Origin: Actinomarina sp002308095
Lineage (GTDB): Bacteria > Actinomycetota > Acidimicrobiia > Actinomarinales > Actinomarinaceae
Direction of reading: 5' to 3'
Assembly (NCBI GenBank): GCA_045563135.1
Contig: JBJKUL010000001.1
Location: 936,961-1,000,960, forward strand
DNA: 64,000 nucleotides
Position numbers and translations under genes: made by a program. The notes under the pieces are model-generated. The model made no database searches, was not told the origin of the DNA, and saw nothing but the letters and a program-made list of their open reading frames with translations. This document shows, piece after piece, positions 36,325-45,692 of this stretch; position 1 is the first letter of the stretch; every line of letters begins with the position of its first letter.

Positions 36325-36353
36325 GAAAAAGAGAGAATGAAAGGTCCTCTCTT
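36325..36353 (-). terminator. Terminator between two small minus-strand genes
   Basis: On the minus strand AAGAGAG (36353-36347) pairs with CTCTCTT (36335-36329) across an 11-nt loop and runs into further T residues. It lies about 100 nt downstream of the 59-residue ORF. Confidence 0.5.
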
Positions 36354-36370
36354 CTACTGTTTGAAGCTTA

Positions 36371-36386
36371 TAGTGTTGCAACACTA
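36371..36386. promoter_or_regulatory. 16-bp perfect palindrome
   Basis: TAGTGTTGCAACACTA reads the same on both strands. It lies in a non-coding gap between two small genes, a typical size for a dimeric regulator site. No adjacent promoter is clear. Apart from this palindrome and the terminator, 36270-36455 shows nothing. Confidence 0.4.
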
Positions 36387-36455
36387 ATTCTTAAAAAGAC
36401 AGCTTCTAAATAGATGTTACAGCTCCATGTTTTAAAAGGGTAAGGTATTTTTTAT

Positions 36456-36635
36456 TTAATTTTTAATTTTGCGAGTATTCAAATAATAAATTAGAAAAGC
36501 TATCGTACTCATACCAGTAAGAAGATTACCAATTGTAAAAATTCCATCATCCGTACCATAATCTGCCCATACACCAGTAATAAAAGCTAAAAACCAAGTG
36601 ATAACTGCAAGAAGTGGCCAATTCCATTTTTTCAT
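36456..36635 (-). CDS. 59-residue two-helix membrane protein
   Basis: ATG at 36635, stop at 36456-36458. MKKWNWPLLA begins a first helix (to GVWADYG); a second helix follows (TGMSTIAFLIYYL) and a basic end (NTRKIKN). It lies 11 nt downstream of the GH57 gene on the same strand, so probably co-transcribed. No family recognised. Confidence 0.5.
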   Translation of the reverse strand: MKKWNWPLLAVITWFLAFITGVWADYGTDDGIFTIGNLLTGMSTIAFLIYYLNTRKIKN

Positions 36636-36646
36636 ACAAAGTAATA

Positions 36647-39600
36647 TTAGGAGTCTTTGCTAACTAAGGGTATCGTTCCTAAATCTTTGTCTAAAATATC
36701 ATCAACTGAACCAGCATAATCTTGATATGAGCTCAGTAAATCTTCTTGTACTCCTGAGTCAGGATGAATTGTGTCAAAAATATTTGGATGATTAACAATA
36801 TTAGGAGCACCTCCACCTCGATACTGTTCAGCTGAAGGATTAATTTCTCTTATCCTAGAAGAGTTTGGTCCGTAGCCATCTTGAGACATCAATATTACTC
36901 CATAATGCCAATCCTCTGGATTTCCACCACCAAGCTGAGTTTCAATATCAAGCTTTACGACAACAACTCCTTTGTCTGGCACAACAACAATATCAAATTG
37001 ATTAGTGACTAATTCTGACTCTCCACTTGGAAGTGACTTCCAAATCTGTGGTTCCCATCCCTCTATAACAATATGATATTCCCAACCGGATCCATCTGGC
37101 ATTTTGGCAAACCTATAATTACCAAGTTGAATTACTCCTGTATCTGCACCAAAATCTTTATCTATGTACACGTCGATAGTTTGTACTGATAAACTTCTTG
37201 GTGAATTCCATGGATTTTTTATAGCACTTAATATATCGAAATTCATTATAAGGTTTCCATCAGCAACTCCAGCAGAGAATCCTTCAAAATCGTAACTTCC
37301 AGGTATAAATACACCATCAGTTGGATACGTATAGCTGCCTTCCCCATGATCATCTTTAATTGGATCTTCAACTTCTAAAAAAAGTTCAACATTTGAAACT
37401 TCGGGAACAAACAATGCTAGAGGTTTGGAGGGTTCAATGTACCCATCAAACATATCTGAGTAAACTCGAAATTTAATTTTATCTCCAAAGCTAAGTGAAC
37501 CAAGCTCATCTATTGGAATCTTAAGGTACAATTCATTCCCAAAAGAGGAGACCTCCGTAGTTTCTTTAGTTAAGCACGATGTAGAAAATGTTTCTTCTTT
37601 AACGCTTCCCTCATAAGGCAAGTCTCTTTTAGTGCATGTAAAGTATGGACCATTACTAAGATTTTCACCCTTATGAAATATTGCTTGAGTGGCTTCAATT
37701 CCTAAAAATGCCTGATTGGAGATTTCTCCATCTTTAAATGGTACGGAGGATCTTCTAATCTTTGTTCTGGATGGACTTTCTATATAGATATCTAAATCAG
37801 TGTATTTCCATGGTTCCGATTCCTGCATTGCAGATGAAGATTTTTGAATTGAAATATATAAATGTTCATTCGAGAATCTATATTTCATTTTTGAAATAAT
37901 ATCTGAGGTTTCTATCTCTCCAGCGTCACTCCAAATATTTTTATTTGTTGCTCCATTTACAAGTAAAGCTTGATTTGTCTCAAGTATTGAATCTGAAGGT
38001 TTATCAAATAATTTAGCAGTAGGAGAAATAATTGGAATATCTAAATACGCAGGGGGTTTTTCGCCAAGAGCAGTGTATACATTTTTTAATAGATTTCTAA
38101 ATGCTGAACCGAAGTAGTCATCATTACTACTTGATTGATCGCTTCCGTACCACCAGAACCAATCAGAACCTTCTGCTAGTAACATATAGTCAAAAGCCTT
38201 TTCAAGCTGTTCGTTAGTGTATTCTCCTGATGTATTTGACCTATCAAAAAAAGCTCTCGTTTTTTGGAGGTAGTCCCAAGCATAAGTTTCTTCTGTCTCA
38301 CCAATCCATGTAGCAAAATTAGGTTGAAACCAAGATGCAGGAAATACATTATCTAATTTATTAATTTGAGATTCATATTTTTCAATATATTCCGTTGGAG
38401 TAGTTGTTTTAAGCCACTCCGTTGTTGAAAGAGTTTCATACATTAAACTCAGAAAATCTATACCATCATTTTGATAGTGCTCCCATGCATTTTCACCATC
38501 TAGAACTATTGAGACTACTAATGGTTTATCCATTGTTACACTAACTTCTCTGGCAGCTTGTAAGCTTTTCATCATATCAGCAACTGCTAGCTCAGGGGAC
38601 ATTCCGCTATAGGTGAATCCAACTTTATCGGAAATAGATAAGTCCCTAAAAAAGATTGCAACATCATCCTGCCTGTTAAGTTGACCGTACCAAGGGGTGT
38701 AAAGTACTTCTGGATTTGTAACTATCCCTTTTGTGTTTCTTTTAAAAGTTGGAATATCGAGGGATTTTGACAATACATGTTCCCCTGTGGCAATCCATTT
38801 AATTCCCTCTTTTGCAAACATGCCTAAAACTTCTTGAGACACTGCACCTTCTGCCGGCCACATTCCTGTAGGTCTCTGACCTAAAAGTTCTTCAGCTAAA
38901 TCTAGGCCTTTCTCAACCTGAATGGCAGCATCTGTTGGTTTATTAAATCTGTTTGATGGTAATTCTGCTCCAATATCTCCTACAGCTGCCAAGTTTGTAT
39001 CAAATATTAAAGGAAGAATGGGATGCGCATAAGGAGTAGTTGTTATTTCTATCTGACCAGTTTTCCATAATTCCGCATGTGTTGGAATGACCTTATCAAT
39101 CAATTCTGAGTGTGTGGTTAAAACAATCGTTTTATCTTCTTCTGTGAAATCTCTTCCTTTGGAGACTAAATCTTGCAACGGTTCTTGCGAAAGATATTTA
39201 GGATCAGTCCACGCAAGATTGAACAAAATTTGTAAATCTCTAAAATCTTGATTTGTCCATGTAGACCAGTTCTGGTTTGAATTTCTTAGTTCGACATATC
39301 TAGGAAATCGAGCGATAACTTTTGGATTTGTATCAAAAAATCTTGAAACTATAAAGGCTTTATCATCTTCTGTAAGATCTTCTGCATTTATTTCTGTGTA
39401 ATACCAATATAAATCCTTTGCACCATTTGAGAAATCTTCAAGTTGTCTGAGAAGTACTGGCGTAAGATTGAAGGTTGCTTTCATGTCTGGATAGTCAGCA
39501 ACTAACTCAACCATATCAAGGTAATCTTTTGTTGCATGGACTCTTACCCAAGGCCTTGTGTAGTAACCATCATCATTTTTTGTATAAAATGGTTGATGCT

Positions 39601-39757
39601 GATGCCACATCAACATTACATACAATTCCGGTTCATCTTCAGTAACAGCTTCTAATGTTTCTAATGAAGTAGTAGTTGTATCCTTAATTTCTTCATTAGT
39701 AGAAGTTTCTCCGCAGAATATAAATAGCAGTAAAAATAAAAAAGAAACTTTTTTCAT
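36647..39757 (-). CDS. Secreted GH57-family glycosidase with C-terminal glucodextranase-like module
   Basis: 1036 residues. A signal peptide ends at a Cys (LFIFC, Cys15), a possible but non-ideal lipobox. GH57 motifs are in order: WHQHQP (51-56), KATFNLTPVLL, GMWPAEGA with predicted nucleophile Glu303, and LDGENAWE with acid/base Asp420. After ~600 a beta-rich region follows, ending in a glucodextranase/DOMON-like domain (~850-1000). Probably an amylopullulanase-type enzyme that cuts alpha-glucans outside the cell; linkage preference is not visible. Ends 11 nt before a small membrane gene. Confidence 0.88.
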   Translation of the reverse strand: MKKVSFLFLLLFIFCGETSTNEEIKDTTTTSLETLEAVTEDEPELYVMLMWHQHQPFYTKNDDGYYTRPWVRVHATKDYLDMVELVADYPDMKATFNLTPVLLRQLEDFSNGAKDLYWYYTEINAEDLTEDDKAFIVSRFFDTNPKVIARFPRYVELRNSNQNWSTWTNQDFRDLQILFNLAWTDPKYLSQEPLQDLVSKGRDFTEEDKTIVLTTHSELIDKVIPTHAELWKTGQIEITTTPYAHPILPLIFDTNLAAVGDIGAELPSNRFNKPTDAAIQVEKGLDLAEELLGQRPTGMWPAEGAVSQEVLGMFAKEGIKWIATGEHVLSKSLDIPTFKRNTKGIVTNPEVLYTPWYGQLNRQDDVAIFFRDLSISDKVGFTYSGMSPELAVADMMKSLQAAREVSVTMDKPLVVSIVLDGENAWEHYQNDGIDFLSLMYETLSTTEWLKTTTPTEYIEKYESQINKLDNVFPASWFQPNFATWIGETEETYAWDYLQKTRAFFDRSNTSGEYTNEQLEKAFDYMLLAEGSDWFWWYGSDQSSSNDDYFGSAFRNLLKNVYTALGEKPPAYLDIPIISPTAKLFDKPSDSILETNQALLVNGATNKNIWSDAGEIETSDIISKMKYRFSNEHLYISIQKSSSAMQESEPWKYTDLDIYIESPSRTKIRRSSVPFKDGEISNQAFLGIEATQAIFHKGENLSNGPYFTCTKRDLPYEGSVKEETFSTSCLTKETTEVSSFGNELYLKIPIDELGSLSFGDKIKFRVYSDMFDGYIEPSKPLALFVPEVSNVELFLEVEDPIKDDHGEGSYTYPTDGVFIPGSYDFEGFSAGVADGNLIMNFDILSAIKNPWNSPRSLSVQTIDVYIDKDFGADTGVIQLGNYRFAKMPDGSGWEYHIVIEGWEPQIWKSLPSGESELVTNQFDIVVVPDKGVVVVKLDIETQLGGGNPEDWHYGVILMSQDGYGPNSSRIREINPSAEQYRGGGAPNIVNHPNIFDTIHPDSGVQEDLLSSYQDYAGSVDDILDKDLGTIPLVSKDS

Positions 39758-39762
39758 CTAGA

Positions 39763-41145
39763 TTATTTTAAGGGTTCAAGTTTGGCTGTAAAGTGTCTAA
39801 GTAGTTTTGGTTGCTGTATAATCTGATATCCTTTTAACTTATCTTTTCTCTCAGCTAGCTTTTCTAAAACCTCTGCAACATAATCAAAATGGCTCTGAGT
39901 GTAAGTTCGTCGAGGTGCAGCAAGTCTTACTAACTCATGAGTTGCTGGCGTATCAGGATCTCCATTTTCACCTGCCACTCCAAATGCCAAAGTACCCAAC
40001 TCAACACCTCTGACTCCACCAATAAGATATATTTCACAGGCAACAGCATGACCAGGATATTGGTGAGGTGGAATGTTTGGAAGGAATGTTTTGGCATCAA
40101 TATATAGTGCATGACCACCAGCTGGTTGCACAACTGGAATACCATACTCAATAGCTTTTTCAGCTAGATAAGAAATAGATCTTGCTCTGTATTCGAGATA
40201 ATGTCTGTCAGTTATTTCTTTCAAACCTTGGGCTAGAGCATCCAGATCTCTACCTGCAAGACCTCCATAGGTTGGAAATCCTTCAGTTAAAATCAATACA
40301 TTTCTTGCTGCTTCCGCAAGAGCATCATCATTAAGTGCAAGAAGTCCACCAATGTTACCAAAACCATCTTTTTTGAGACTTATTGTGCATCCATCTGCCA
40401 ATCGAAATGCTTCTTTAGCAATATCTCTAATTTCAACATCTTTATATGAATCTTCTCTTTGACTTACAAACCAAGCGTTTTCAGCAAATCTACATGCATC
40501 AAGTAAAAACATTTTATTATATTTTTCACACAGAGCCTTAACAGCTTTTAGGTTCTCCATAGAGACTGGCTGACCCCCGCCTGTATTATTGGTGATCGTC
40601 ATTAATACGAATGGAATCTTTTCATTATCTTCACCTGCAAGCAATGCTTCCAGTTTGTTTAAATCTATATTGCCTTTGAATGGTGAAGGTGCAAGTAAAT
40701 CAAGTCCCTCTTCACATAATAAATCTACTGGTGTTGCGAGCGCAGCTTCAAAGTTTGCCCTTGTTGTGTCAAAATGACTGTTGCTAGGTATGATATCACC
40801 TTCTTTTACCGTGATAGTTGCAAGAATTTTTTCGCTGGCCCTTCCTTGATGAGTTGGAATAATGTGTTTGTAACCAGTTAAATCTGAAACTACCTCATTA
40901 AATCTCTGCCATGAGTGTGAACCAGCATATGCTTCATCCCCTCTCATTATTGCAGCCCATTGTTCAGAGGACATTGAACCAGTTCCTGAATCAGTTAATA
41001 AATCAATTGTTACCTCTTGAGACTGAAGACCAAAAAGATTCCAGCTTTCTCTCTCAAGGAATTCTTTTCTCTGTTCTGGGGTAGTTATTGCTAGTGGTTC
41101 GACTGACTTAATTTTGAATGGTTCAATTATTGTTTTAAATTCCAT
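39763..41145 (-). CDS. PLP-dependent beta-eliminating lyase (tryptophanase/tyrosine phenol-lyase family)
   Basis: 460 residues, close to the family's ~456-470. Visible are LLTDSGTGSMSSEQWA, GDEAYAGSHSW, ITNNTGGGQPVSM, LLDACRFAENAW and the PLP-lysine region ISLKKDGFGNIGG. In TPL the substrate-selecting Arg lies in a SMERG motif; here the matching site is GVELG, as in tryptophanase (AVEIG), so tryptophanase-type activity (Trp to indole, pyruvate, ammonia) is favoured. Substrate still open. Five nt upstream of the GH57 start, same strand. Confidence 0.85.
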   Translation of the reverse strand: MEFKTIIEPFKIKSVEPLAITTPEQRKEFLERESWNLFGLQSQEVTIDLLTDSGTGSMSSEQWAAIMRGDEAYAGSHSWQRFNEVVSDLTGYKHIIPTHQGRASEKILATITVKEGDIIPSNSHFDTTRANFEAALATPVDLLCEEGLDLLAPSPFKGNIDLNKLEALLAGEDNEKIPFVLMTITNNTGGGQPVSMENLKAVKALCEKYNKMFLLDACRFAENAWFVSQREDSYKDVEIRDIAKEAFRLADGCTISLKKDGFGNIGGLLALNDDALAEAARNVLILTEGFPTYGGLAGRDLDALAQGLKEITDRHYLEYRARSISYLAEKAIEYGIPVVQPAGGHALYIDAKTFLPNIPPHQYPGHAVACEIYLIGGVRGVELGTLAFGVAGENGDPDTPATHELVRLAAPRRTYTQSHFDYVAEVLEKLAERKDKLKGYQIIQQPKLLRHFTAKLEPLK

Positions 41146-41185
41146 AAAAGAAGTTTACATAAAAAAAACAGATATCATTATTCCT

Positions 41186-41662
41186 ATGGTGGATATTCAT
41201 AAAACCGTTGTAAATCTTTATCAAGATCATCAAGATGAACTTGAAATATTTGAATGTGAAGATGCTTTTTCTGACACCCAAAGCTTTTGTGATCATTATG
41301 GTTATAAAATTGAGGATTCCTGTAATGCGATACTGATAAAATCCAAAAAACCCCAGGAGTTTTATGCATTATTTTGTGTTCTCGGCGTTGATAGATTAGA
41401 TGTTAATCACAAAGGAAAATCTGTATTAAATTCAAAAAAACTCAGCTTTGCCTCTAGGGAAGAAGCCGAATTATTAACAGAACAAACGTATGGAGGAATA
41501 AGTCCACTTGGACTACCTCAAGACATCAAAATTTATATCGATAAAAATGTTATGACTAGGGAAAAGGTATTTATTGGTGGTGGTAACAGAGTAAGTAAAT
41601 TTTTTCTTTCTCCTGAAACACTTGTTAGGTTAACTAATGCAAGTGTTGAAGATTTAACTTAA
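41186..41662 (+). CDS. YbaK/EbsC-type aminoacyl-tRNA editing domain protein
   Basis: 158 residues from ATG 41186 (MVDIHKTVVNLYQ); the frame is open upstream to 41114 across the lyase start. The pattern CNAILIKSKKPQEFYALFCVLGVDRLD, then KKLSFASREEAELLT and YGGISPLGLPQDIKIYID, is that of YbaK/ProX deacylases, which clear mischarged tRNA (such as Cys-tRNAPro). Cytoplasmic. Its end overlaps the convergent gene by 9 nt. Confidence 0.82.
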   Translation: MVDIHKTVVNLYQDHQDELEIFECEDAFSDTQSFCDHYGYKIEDSCNAILIKSKKPQEFYALFCVLGVDRLDVNHKGKSVLNSKKLSFASREEAELLTEQTYGGISPLGLPQDIKIYIDKNVMTREKVFIGGGNRVSKFFLSPETLVRLTNASVEDLT

Positions 41663-42088
41663 CCCATCTCGACACAGACTTGCAGCCTGAGGAGCTAAGG
41701 CTTTACCTCCAAAACCAGGAAATCTTCCGGCTTGAAGATAGTTCTTTAAAAATGTTCTGACATTTTGAAAATCATCTTCGGTAATCTCTTGAGGCGTTGT
41801 TAAGACACCGAATGAATCTGGAAGGTAACTATACAGAAATGATTGTTGTTGACTATCTAGTTTTTCAACATACTCAGAGAGTAAATTTATTGTGAGGTCA
41901 TAATCATCAATTACATTTATGCAATTTTCATATTCAGCAACACTAAGGGGGCTTACGTCCACATCGTAGTCAGCTCTGTATTGAAAAAATAAAATTCCAA
42001 CAATAAAAAGCAGTGTGCTATAAAAGACAATTTTTATTGGAAATAGCAGCACTTTTTTTATTGGCCACAAAATAGCTTTAAGAATCAT
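41654..42088 (-). CDS. Membrane-anchored hypothetical protein
   Basis: 144 residues: a basic N-terminus, one long hydrophobic segment (to FFQY), then a soluble acidic helical domain with YENCINVIDDYDL and two Cys overall (CINV, LCRDGLS), which could form a disulfide outside the membrane. No family recognised. Four nt from the amidinohydrolase gene, so probably co-transcribed. Confidence 0.6.
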   Translation of the reverse strand: MILKAILWPIKKVLLFPIKIVFYSTLLFIVGILFFQYRADYDVDVSPLSVAEYENCINVIDDYDLTINLLSEYVEKLDSQQQSFLYSYLPDSFGVLTTPQEITEDDFQNVRTFLKNYLQAGRFPGFGGKALAPQAASLCRDGLS

Positions 42089-42092
42089 ATTT

Positions 42093-42893
42093 TTATTTTA
42101 ATGTGATTACAAGACACTGGCATGCACCACCAGATTTAAGAAATTCTGAAACATCAGCAGCTACTACATTGAGCCCAAGTTCACGAACTTTCTCCATTAC
42201 CTCAATGTCTTCTGAAGGAAAAATAACCGTATCGTTAATCACTACAGCATTGCACGCTAATTTGTTTGCATCCTCCTCAGAAACTGGAATTAAATTAAAA
42301 AGATCTGAGAACTCTGAAAGAGATTCATCTTTAAATGCTTTTGGATAAAAAATTGCATCTTTGTTTTCGGTTGGAAGTTGTTGAAAACAAGTATCAAGGT
42401 GATAAAACTTGGGGTCAGCTAACTCTACAATTTTTGGCTCAAGCCCAAACTCATTTGCTATGTATAGAAGTGCTTCTTTATCACTTCTAATACCATAAGA
42501 TCCAACAAGATAGTCCCCTAAAACAAATGCGTCGCCTCTTCCTTCAAATTTAAATTCTGATGGAATTCTTGAGACTGAATATCCATTTTCTTTGAACCAA
42601 TTAGAGTAAATCTCTTCCTCTCCTTGTCTTTCTTTAAATTTAAAATTTGCAATTAAAACTCTATTTTCATTTATTATTCCTGAATTTGCAGTAAAGACTA
42701 GGTCGGGATAATTTTCATTTGGAGGAACTACTTCTACCATTGCTCCAGCTTTTTCAATTGTTAATTTAAGATTGTCCCATTGCTGTTTTGCTAAATCTAA
42801 ATCTACGTTCACACCCTCGACCATCCAAGGATTTATAGAATATTCAACTTTAAAATATTCCGGTGAGCTCATTAGTACAGTAGTATCTTGCAT
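42093..42893 (-). CDS. DDAH/arginine-deiminase-superfamily amidinohydrolase
   Basis: 266 residues. Catalytic set visible: FTANSG, FEGRGDAF (acidic pair), FYHLDTCF (His) and the C-terminal GGACQC with nucleophile Cys near 258. This order is that of dimethylarginine dimethylaminohydrolases and related N-omega-modified arginine hydrolases; ornithine-forming or related activities cannot be excluded. Divergent from the GNAT gene across an inverted repeat. Confidence 0.82.
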   Translation of the reverse strand: MQDTTVLMSSPEYFKVEYSINPWMVEGVNVDLDLAKQQWDNLKLTIEKAGAMVEVVPPNENYPDLVFTANSGIINENRVLIANFKFKERQGEEEIYSNWFKENGYSVSRIPSEFKFEGRGDAFVLGDYLVGSYGIRSDKEALLYIANEFGLEPKIVELADPKFYHLDTCFQQLPTENKDAIFYPKAFKDESLSEFSDLFNLIPVSEEDANKLACNAVVINDTVIFPSEDIEVMEKVRELGLNVVAADVSEFLKSGGACQCLVITLK

Positions 42894-42910
42894 ATGACTA
42901 ATTTAACATT

Positions 42911-42929
42911 TTATACACACAATGTATAA
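42911..42929. promoter_or_regulatory. Inverted repeat in a divergent promoter
   Basis: TTATACA (42911-42917) and TGTATAA (42923-42929) flank CACAA. The plus-strand TATAAT (42925-42930) serves the GNAT gene at 42945 and the minus-strand TATAAA (42913-42908) serves the amidinohydrolase, so one site could control both. Confidence 0.45.
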
Positions 42930-42944
42930 TTTTATGAGTATCAA

Positions 42945-43454
42945 ATGAAAATAATCAAAATAAAAAGCGAAAACTTAGTAGAGTGTCACAGAATTAATCA
43001 AGAAAATACTCCAGAAGTTGGAACTGTAACACTTGAAGAGCTTCAAAACTCATGGGAGAACTCAGATTATAATTTATGTGCAGTTGTTGATGATAAAGTT
43101 GTGGGATTTGTTATCTCTTTCCAAGATACAAAAGCAACAAACTCTTATATGAGTGACTTTGAACATAAAAATTTCAATGAAATTAGTCAACGTGTAAGTG
43201 ATTTTTTATATATTGACCGAATCGCTGTTGATAAAAATTACAGGAAGAGATCTATAGGGTCGAAACTTTATGAAGAAGTCGTTAAATTTGCCGAAATGAA
43301 TAGTATTTCCCACTTAACAGCTGAAATAAATCTTCTACCAGCTAAGAATATCCCATCATTTCTTTTTCATGAAAAATTTAATTTTACTGAATTAGATACT
43401 GTTAAATATTCAGAAGAATATAAGGTCTCGCTGCAAATAAGAATCAATAATTAG
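42945..43454 (+). CDS. GNAT-family N-acetyltransferase
   Basis: 169 residues. The acetyl-CoA-binding signature is YIDRIAVDKNYRKRSIGSKLY, followed by the helix EEVVKFAEM and FLFHEKFNFTE. Probably acetylates an amine of a small molecule or protein; substrate not visible. Start ATG 42945, 15 nt after the -10 box. A hypothetical gene follows after 13 nt. Confidence 0.85.
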   Translation: MKIIKIKSENLVECHRINQENTPEVGTVTLEELQNSWENSDYNLCAVVDDKVVGFVISFQDTKATNSYMSDFEHKNFNEISQRVSDFLYIDRIAVDKNYRKRSIGSKLYEEVVKFAEMNSISHLTAEINLLPAKNIPSFLFHEKFNFTELDTVKYSEEYKVSLQIRINN

Positions 43455-43467
43455 TTAGTATGTTGAT

Positions 43468-43746
43468 ATGAAATTTAACCTTCCAAGAAGACAAAGAAAA
43501 AGTTTTGAATCAATAACTAAAAAAATGATTTCTGATAATTTTAATAAAACAGAATCTACTGAATTATTTAATAATATTAAAAAGCAATACACAGATGCTC
43601 CTAGAACATTTGGTGCAAATGCAGGAAAGAAAGAATCTACACTTGAGTTATTAATAATTATTGGTAATCAAATAGCAGAAGAGTATAAAGATCTTGAAGT
43701 AGAGATGGTTCTGGGAGTACCTGCCCTCAAAAAGAGTAAATCTTAA
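43468..43746 (+). CDS. 92-residue basic hypothetical protein
   Basis: Lys-rich, no membrane segment, probably helical (MKFNLPRRQRKSFES, then KKMISDNFNKTESTELF). Ends VPALKKSKS. No family recognised. Between GNAT and LysE on the same strand. Confidence 0.55.
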   Translation: MKFNLPRRQRKSFESITKKMISDNFNKTESTELFNNIKKQYTDAPRTFGANAGKKESTLELLIIIGNQIAEEYKDLEVEMVLGVPALKKSKS

Positions 43747-43765
43747 TTTTGTGCATTGAACTTGT

Positions 43766-44371
43766 GTGATTAGTTCTTCTGTATTACTTCCCTTCTTAAT
43801 AATCCAACTGAGTGTTGCTTTTAGTCCAGGATTGATTATTGCCCTAGTGGTTAACCAATCAGTCCAACACTCTAGAAGAAAGGGTTTTGAAGTAGCTCTA
43901 GGTGCTGCTACTGGAGCTATAGGAATAACTGTAGTCTCAGCATTAGTTGTCAGTCTTCTCGTCAATACTGTACCAGTCATGATTAACGTTATTTATTTTG
44001 TGGGTTCTATTTATATTATTTTCAAAGGTTTCCAAACAGTGACATCGAAAAGTTCTACAAAAGAAAAGGTAACTAACAGCTCTGCTTTTTTGACAGGCTT
44101 TCAAGTAAATCTACTTAATCCAAAAATGTGGGTTTTTTATCTCACTGTTCTGCCAATTTATATGACAGCGGAATCTGGATATTTTTTGAGCCTAATTTAT
44201 CTCGGGCTTATCACCATTTTGATTAATTTTATTGCAGATATTACATATGCCTATACAAGTGACTTCTTCTTTAAGAATTCATCTGAAAAAACTAAGGACT
44301 TTATAAACAAAGTAAGTGGTGTATCCCTACTTTTAATAGGTTTTTATTTATTCGTCAGCAAGTTTTTCTGA
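43766..44371 (+). CDS. LysE/RhtB-family exporter
   Basis: 201 residues, about six helices, GTG start at 43766. The LysE signature is SPGLIIALVVNQSVQHSRRKGF, with NLLNPKMWVFYLTVLP in the second half. Members export amino acids or derivatives; substrate here unknown. Its last 24 nt overlap the convergent SPFH gene. Confidence 0.85.
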   Translation: MISSSVLLPFLIIQLSVAFSPGLIIALVVNQSVQHSRRKGFEVALGAATGAIGITVVSALVVSLLVNTVPVMINVIYFVGSIYIIFKGFQTVTSKSSTKEKVTNSSAFLTGFQVNLLNPKMWVFYLTVLPIYMTAESGYFLSLIYLGLITILINFIADITYAYTSDFFFKNSSEKTKDFINKVSGVSLLLIGFYLFVSKFF

Positions 44372-45289
44372 GTTATCTTTATCTTCTTTAAAAAGTTCTG
44401 ATATTGCACCAATACTTCCGAGTGTAGCTGACATGTCAGCTGGTAGGAATATCTTAGTTGCGTTACCGTCTGCTATTTTCTCTAATGATTCAAGATACTT
44501 AATTGCAATAAGTTCATTGGATGGATTTCCTTTATGAATCGCATTAAATACTTGTTCAATGGCTTCAGCTTCACCCTCTGCAACTGCAATTTTTTCATAC
44601 TTCTGTGCATCAGCTACAGCTTTGAGAGCTTCTGCCTCACCTTGTGCTGATAGAATCTGTGACTCTCTTTCACCTTCAGCAGTCAAAATTGCGGCTTTCT
44701 TTTCACCTTCTGCTTCAGTAACAGCAGCTCTTCTATCCCTCTCTGCTTTCATAACTTTGTTCATTGCGTCCTGAACATCTTGAGGTGGATCAATTCTTTG
44801 AATCTCAACTCGAACTACTCTTGTACCCCATTTATCAGTTGCTTCATCAAGAATAAGTTTAAGTTGTGTGTTAATTGTTTCTCTTGAAGTAAGGGCAGCA
44901 TCCAACTCTAGGTCACCAACAACGTTCCTTAAGTTTGTTTGGGCTAACTTTGTAGCAGCTGTAATGAAGTCTCCAACGTTGTATACAAGTTTTTTAGGAT
45001 CTGTTGGTTCATAATAGATGACTGCATCAACAGTAATTGTTACGTTATCTTTAGTAATAACTTCTTGAGGTGGAACATCAATAACCTGCTCACGCATATC
45101 AACAATGATAAGTTTCTCTATCCAAGGAATGACAATGTTTAGTCCTGGTTTTGCTTCTCTGTTGTACTTTCCAAATCTTTCAATTAGACCCTTTTCGAAA
45201 GGTCTTAAAATCCTAAAAAGTCTAAAAATAATTAGACCAAGAATAACTATTCGAGCTACTGATACGATAATATCTACAATTTCTTCCAT
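44348..45289 (-). CDS. SPFH/band-7 (stomatin-like) membrane protein
   Basis: 313 residues: one N-terminal helix, then the band-7 domain (RPFEKGLIERFGKYNREAKPGLN, VDMREQVIDVPPQEVITKDN) and a long Ala/Glu coiled coil (~185-245) with AEGEAEAIEQVF. It forms oligomeric rings organising membrane patches (family knowledge). It lies downstream of the bc-complex genes on the same strand, 34 nt after the small membrane gene, and might be co-transcribed. Confidence 0.9.
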   Translation of the reverse strand: MEEIVDIIVSVARIVILGLIIFRLFRILRPFEKGLIERFGKYNREAKPGLNIVIPWIEKLIIVDMREQVIDVPPQEVITKDNVTITVDAVIYYEPTDPKKLVYNVGDFITAATKLAQTNLRNVVGDLELDAALTSRETINTQLKLILDEATDKWGTRVVRVEIQRIDPPQDVQDAMNKVMKAERDRRAAVTEAEGEKKAAILTAEGERESQILSAQGEAEALKAVADAQKYEKIAVAEGEAEAIEQVFNAIHKGNPSNELIAIKYLESLEKIADGNATKIFLPADMSATLGSIGAISELFKEDKDNSEKLADE

Positions 45290-45323
45290 AACTTAATTAT
45301 AGAGTTGAGGTGTTTATAGTTAT

Positions 45324-45692
45324 TTATTCAGCTGTATTTTCGAACTCAATTTTCTCTTGTTCATACCTATTTAAAGCAAGTACAAACATTACAAAAAGAA
45401 TGGTTGAGCCGATAAGAAAAGTAAGTGGAAGAATTCTAATTTCAAAAGCATTTAATCCCTCTATCTCTGCAGGTTTTGGACCTCGTGGAGCATAAAGTAC
45501 AAATAAGATTGAGTTAATTATTCCCCATCCAAATGTTGCAGCACCTACAACTAGAAAGCCAAGTCTTTTACCTAAGTTTGTTGCAGTGATTAATAAAGTT
45601 GACCCGAAGAATACTACAAGGGAACCTATGAACATTATTATCCCGGTAATAGTTAGATTCGCTGAAAGTAGCGATCTCATTATGTCACGCAT
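45324..45692 (-). CDS. Small membrane protein at the end of the bc operon
   Basis: 122 residues with about three helices and the loop YAPRGPKPAEIEGLNAFEI. Its ATG overlaps the cytochrome c stop (ATGCGTGA, 8 nt), so it is a likely accessory subunit of the bc complex. No family recognised. Confidence 0.6.
   Translation of the reverse strand: MRDIMRSLLSANLTITGIIMFIGSLVVFFGSTLLITATNLGKRLGFLVVGAATFGWGIINSILFVLYAPRGPKPAEIEGLNAFEIRILPLTFLIGSTILFVMFVLALNRYEQEKIEFENTAE

Noticed and set aside
43651..43980. Minus-strand open frame opposite LysE
   Set aside because: Antisense to a well-supported LysE gene, no family features.
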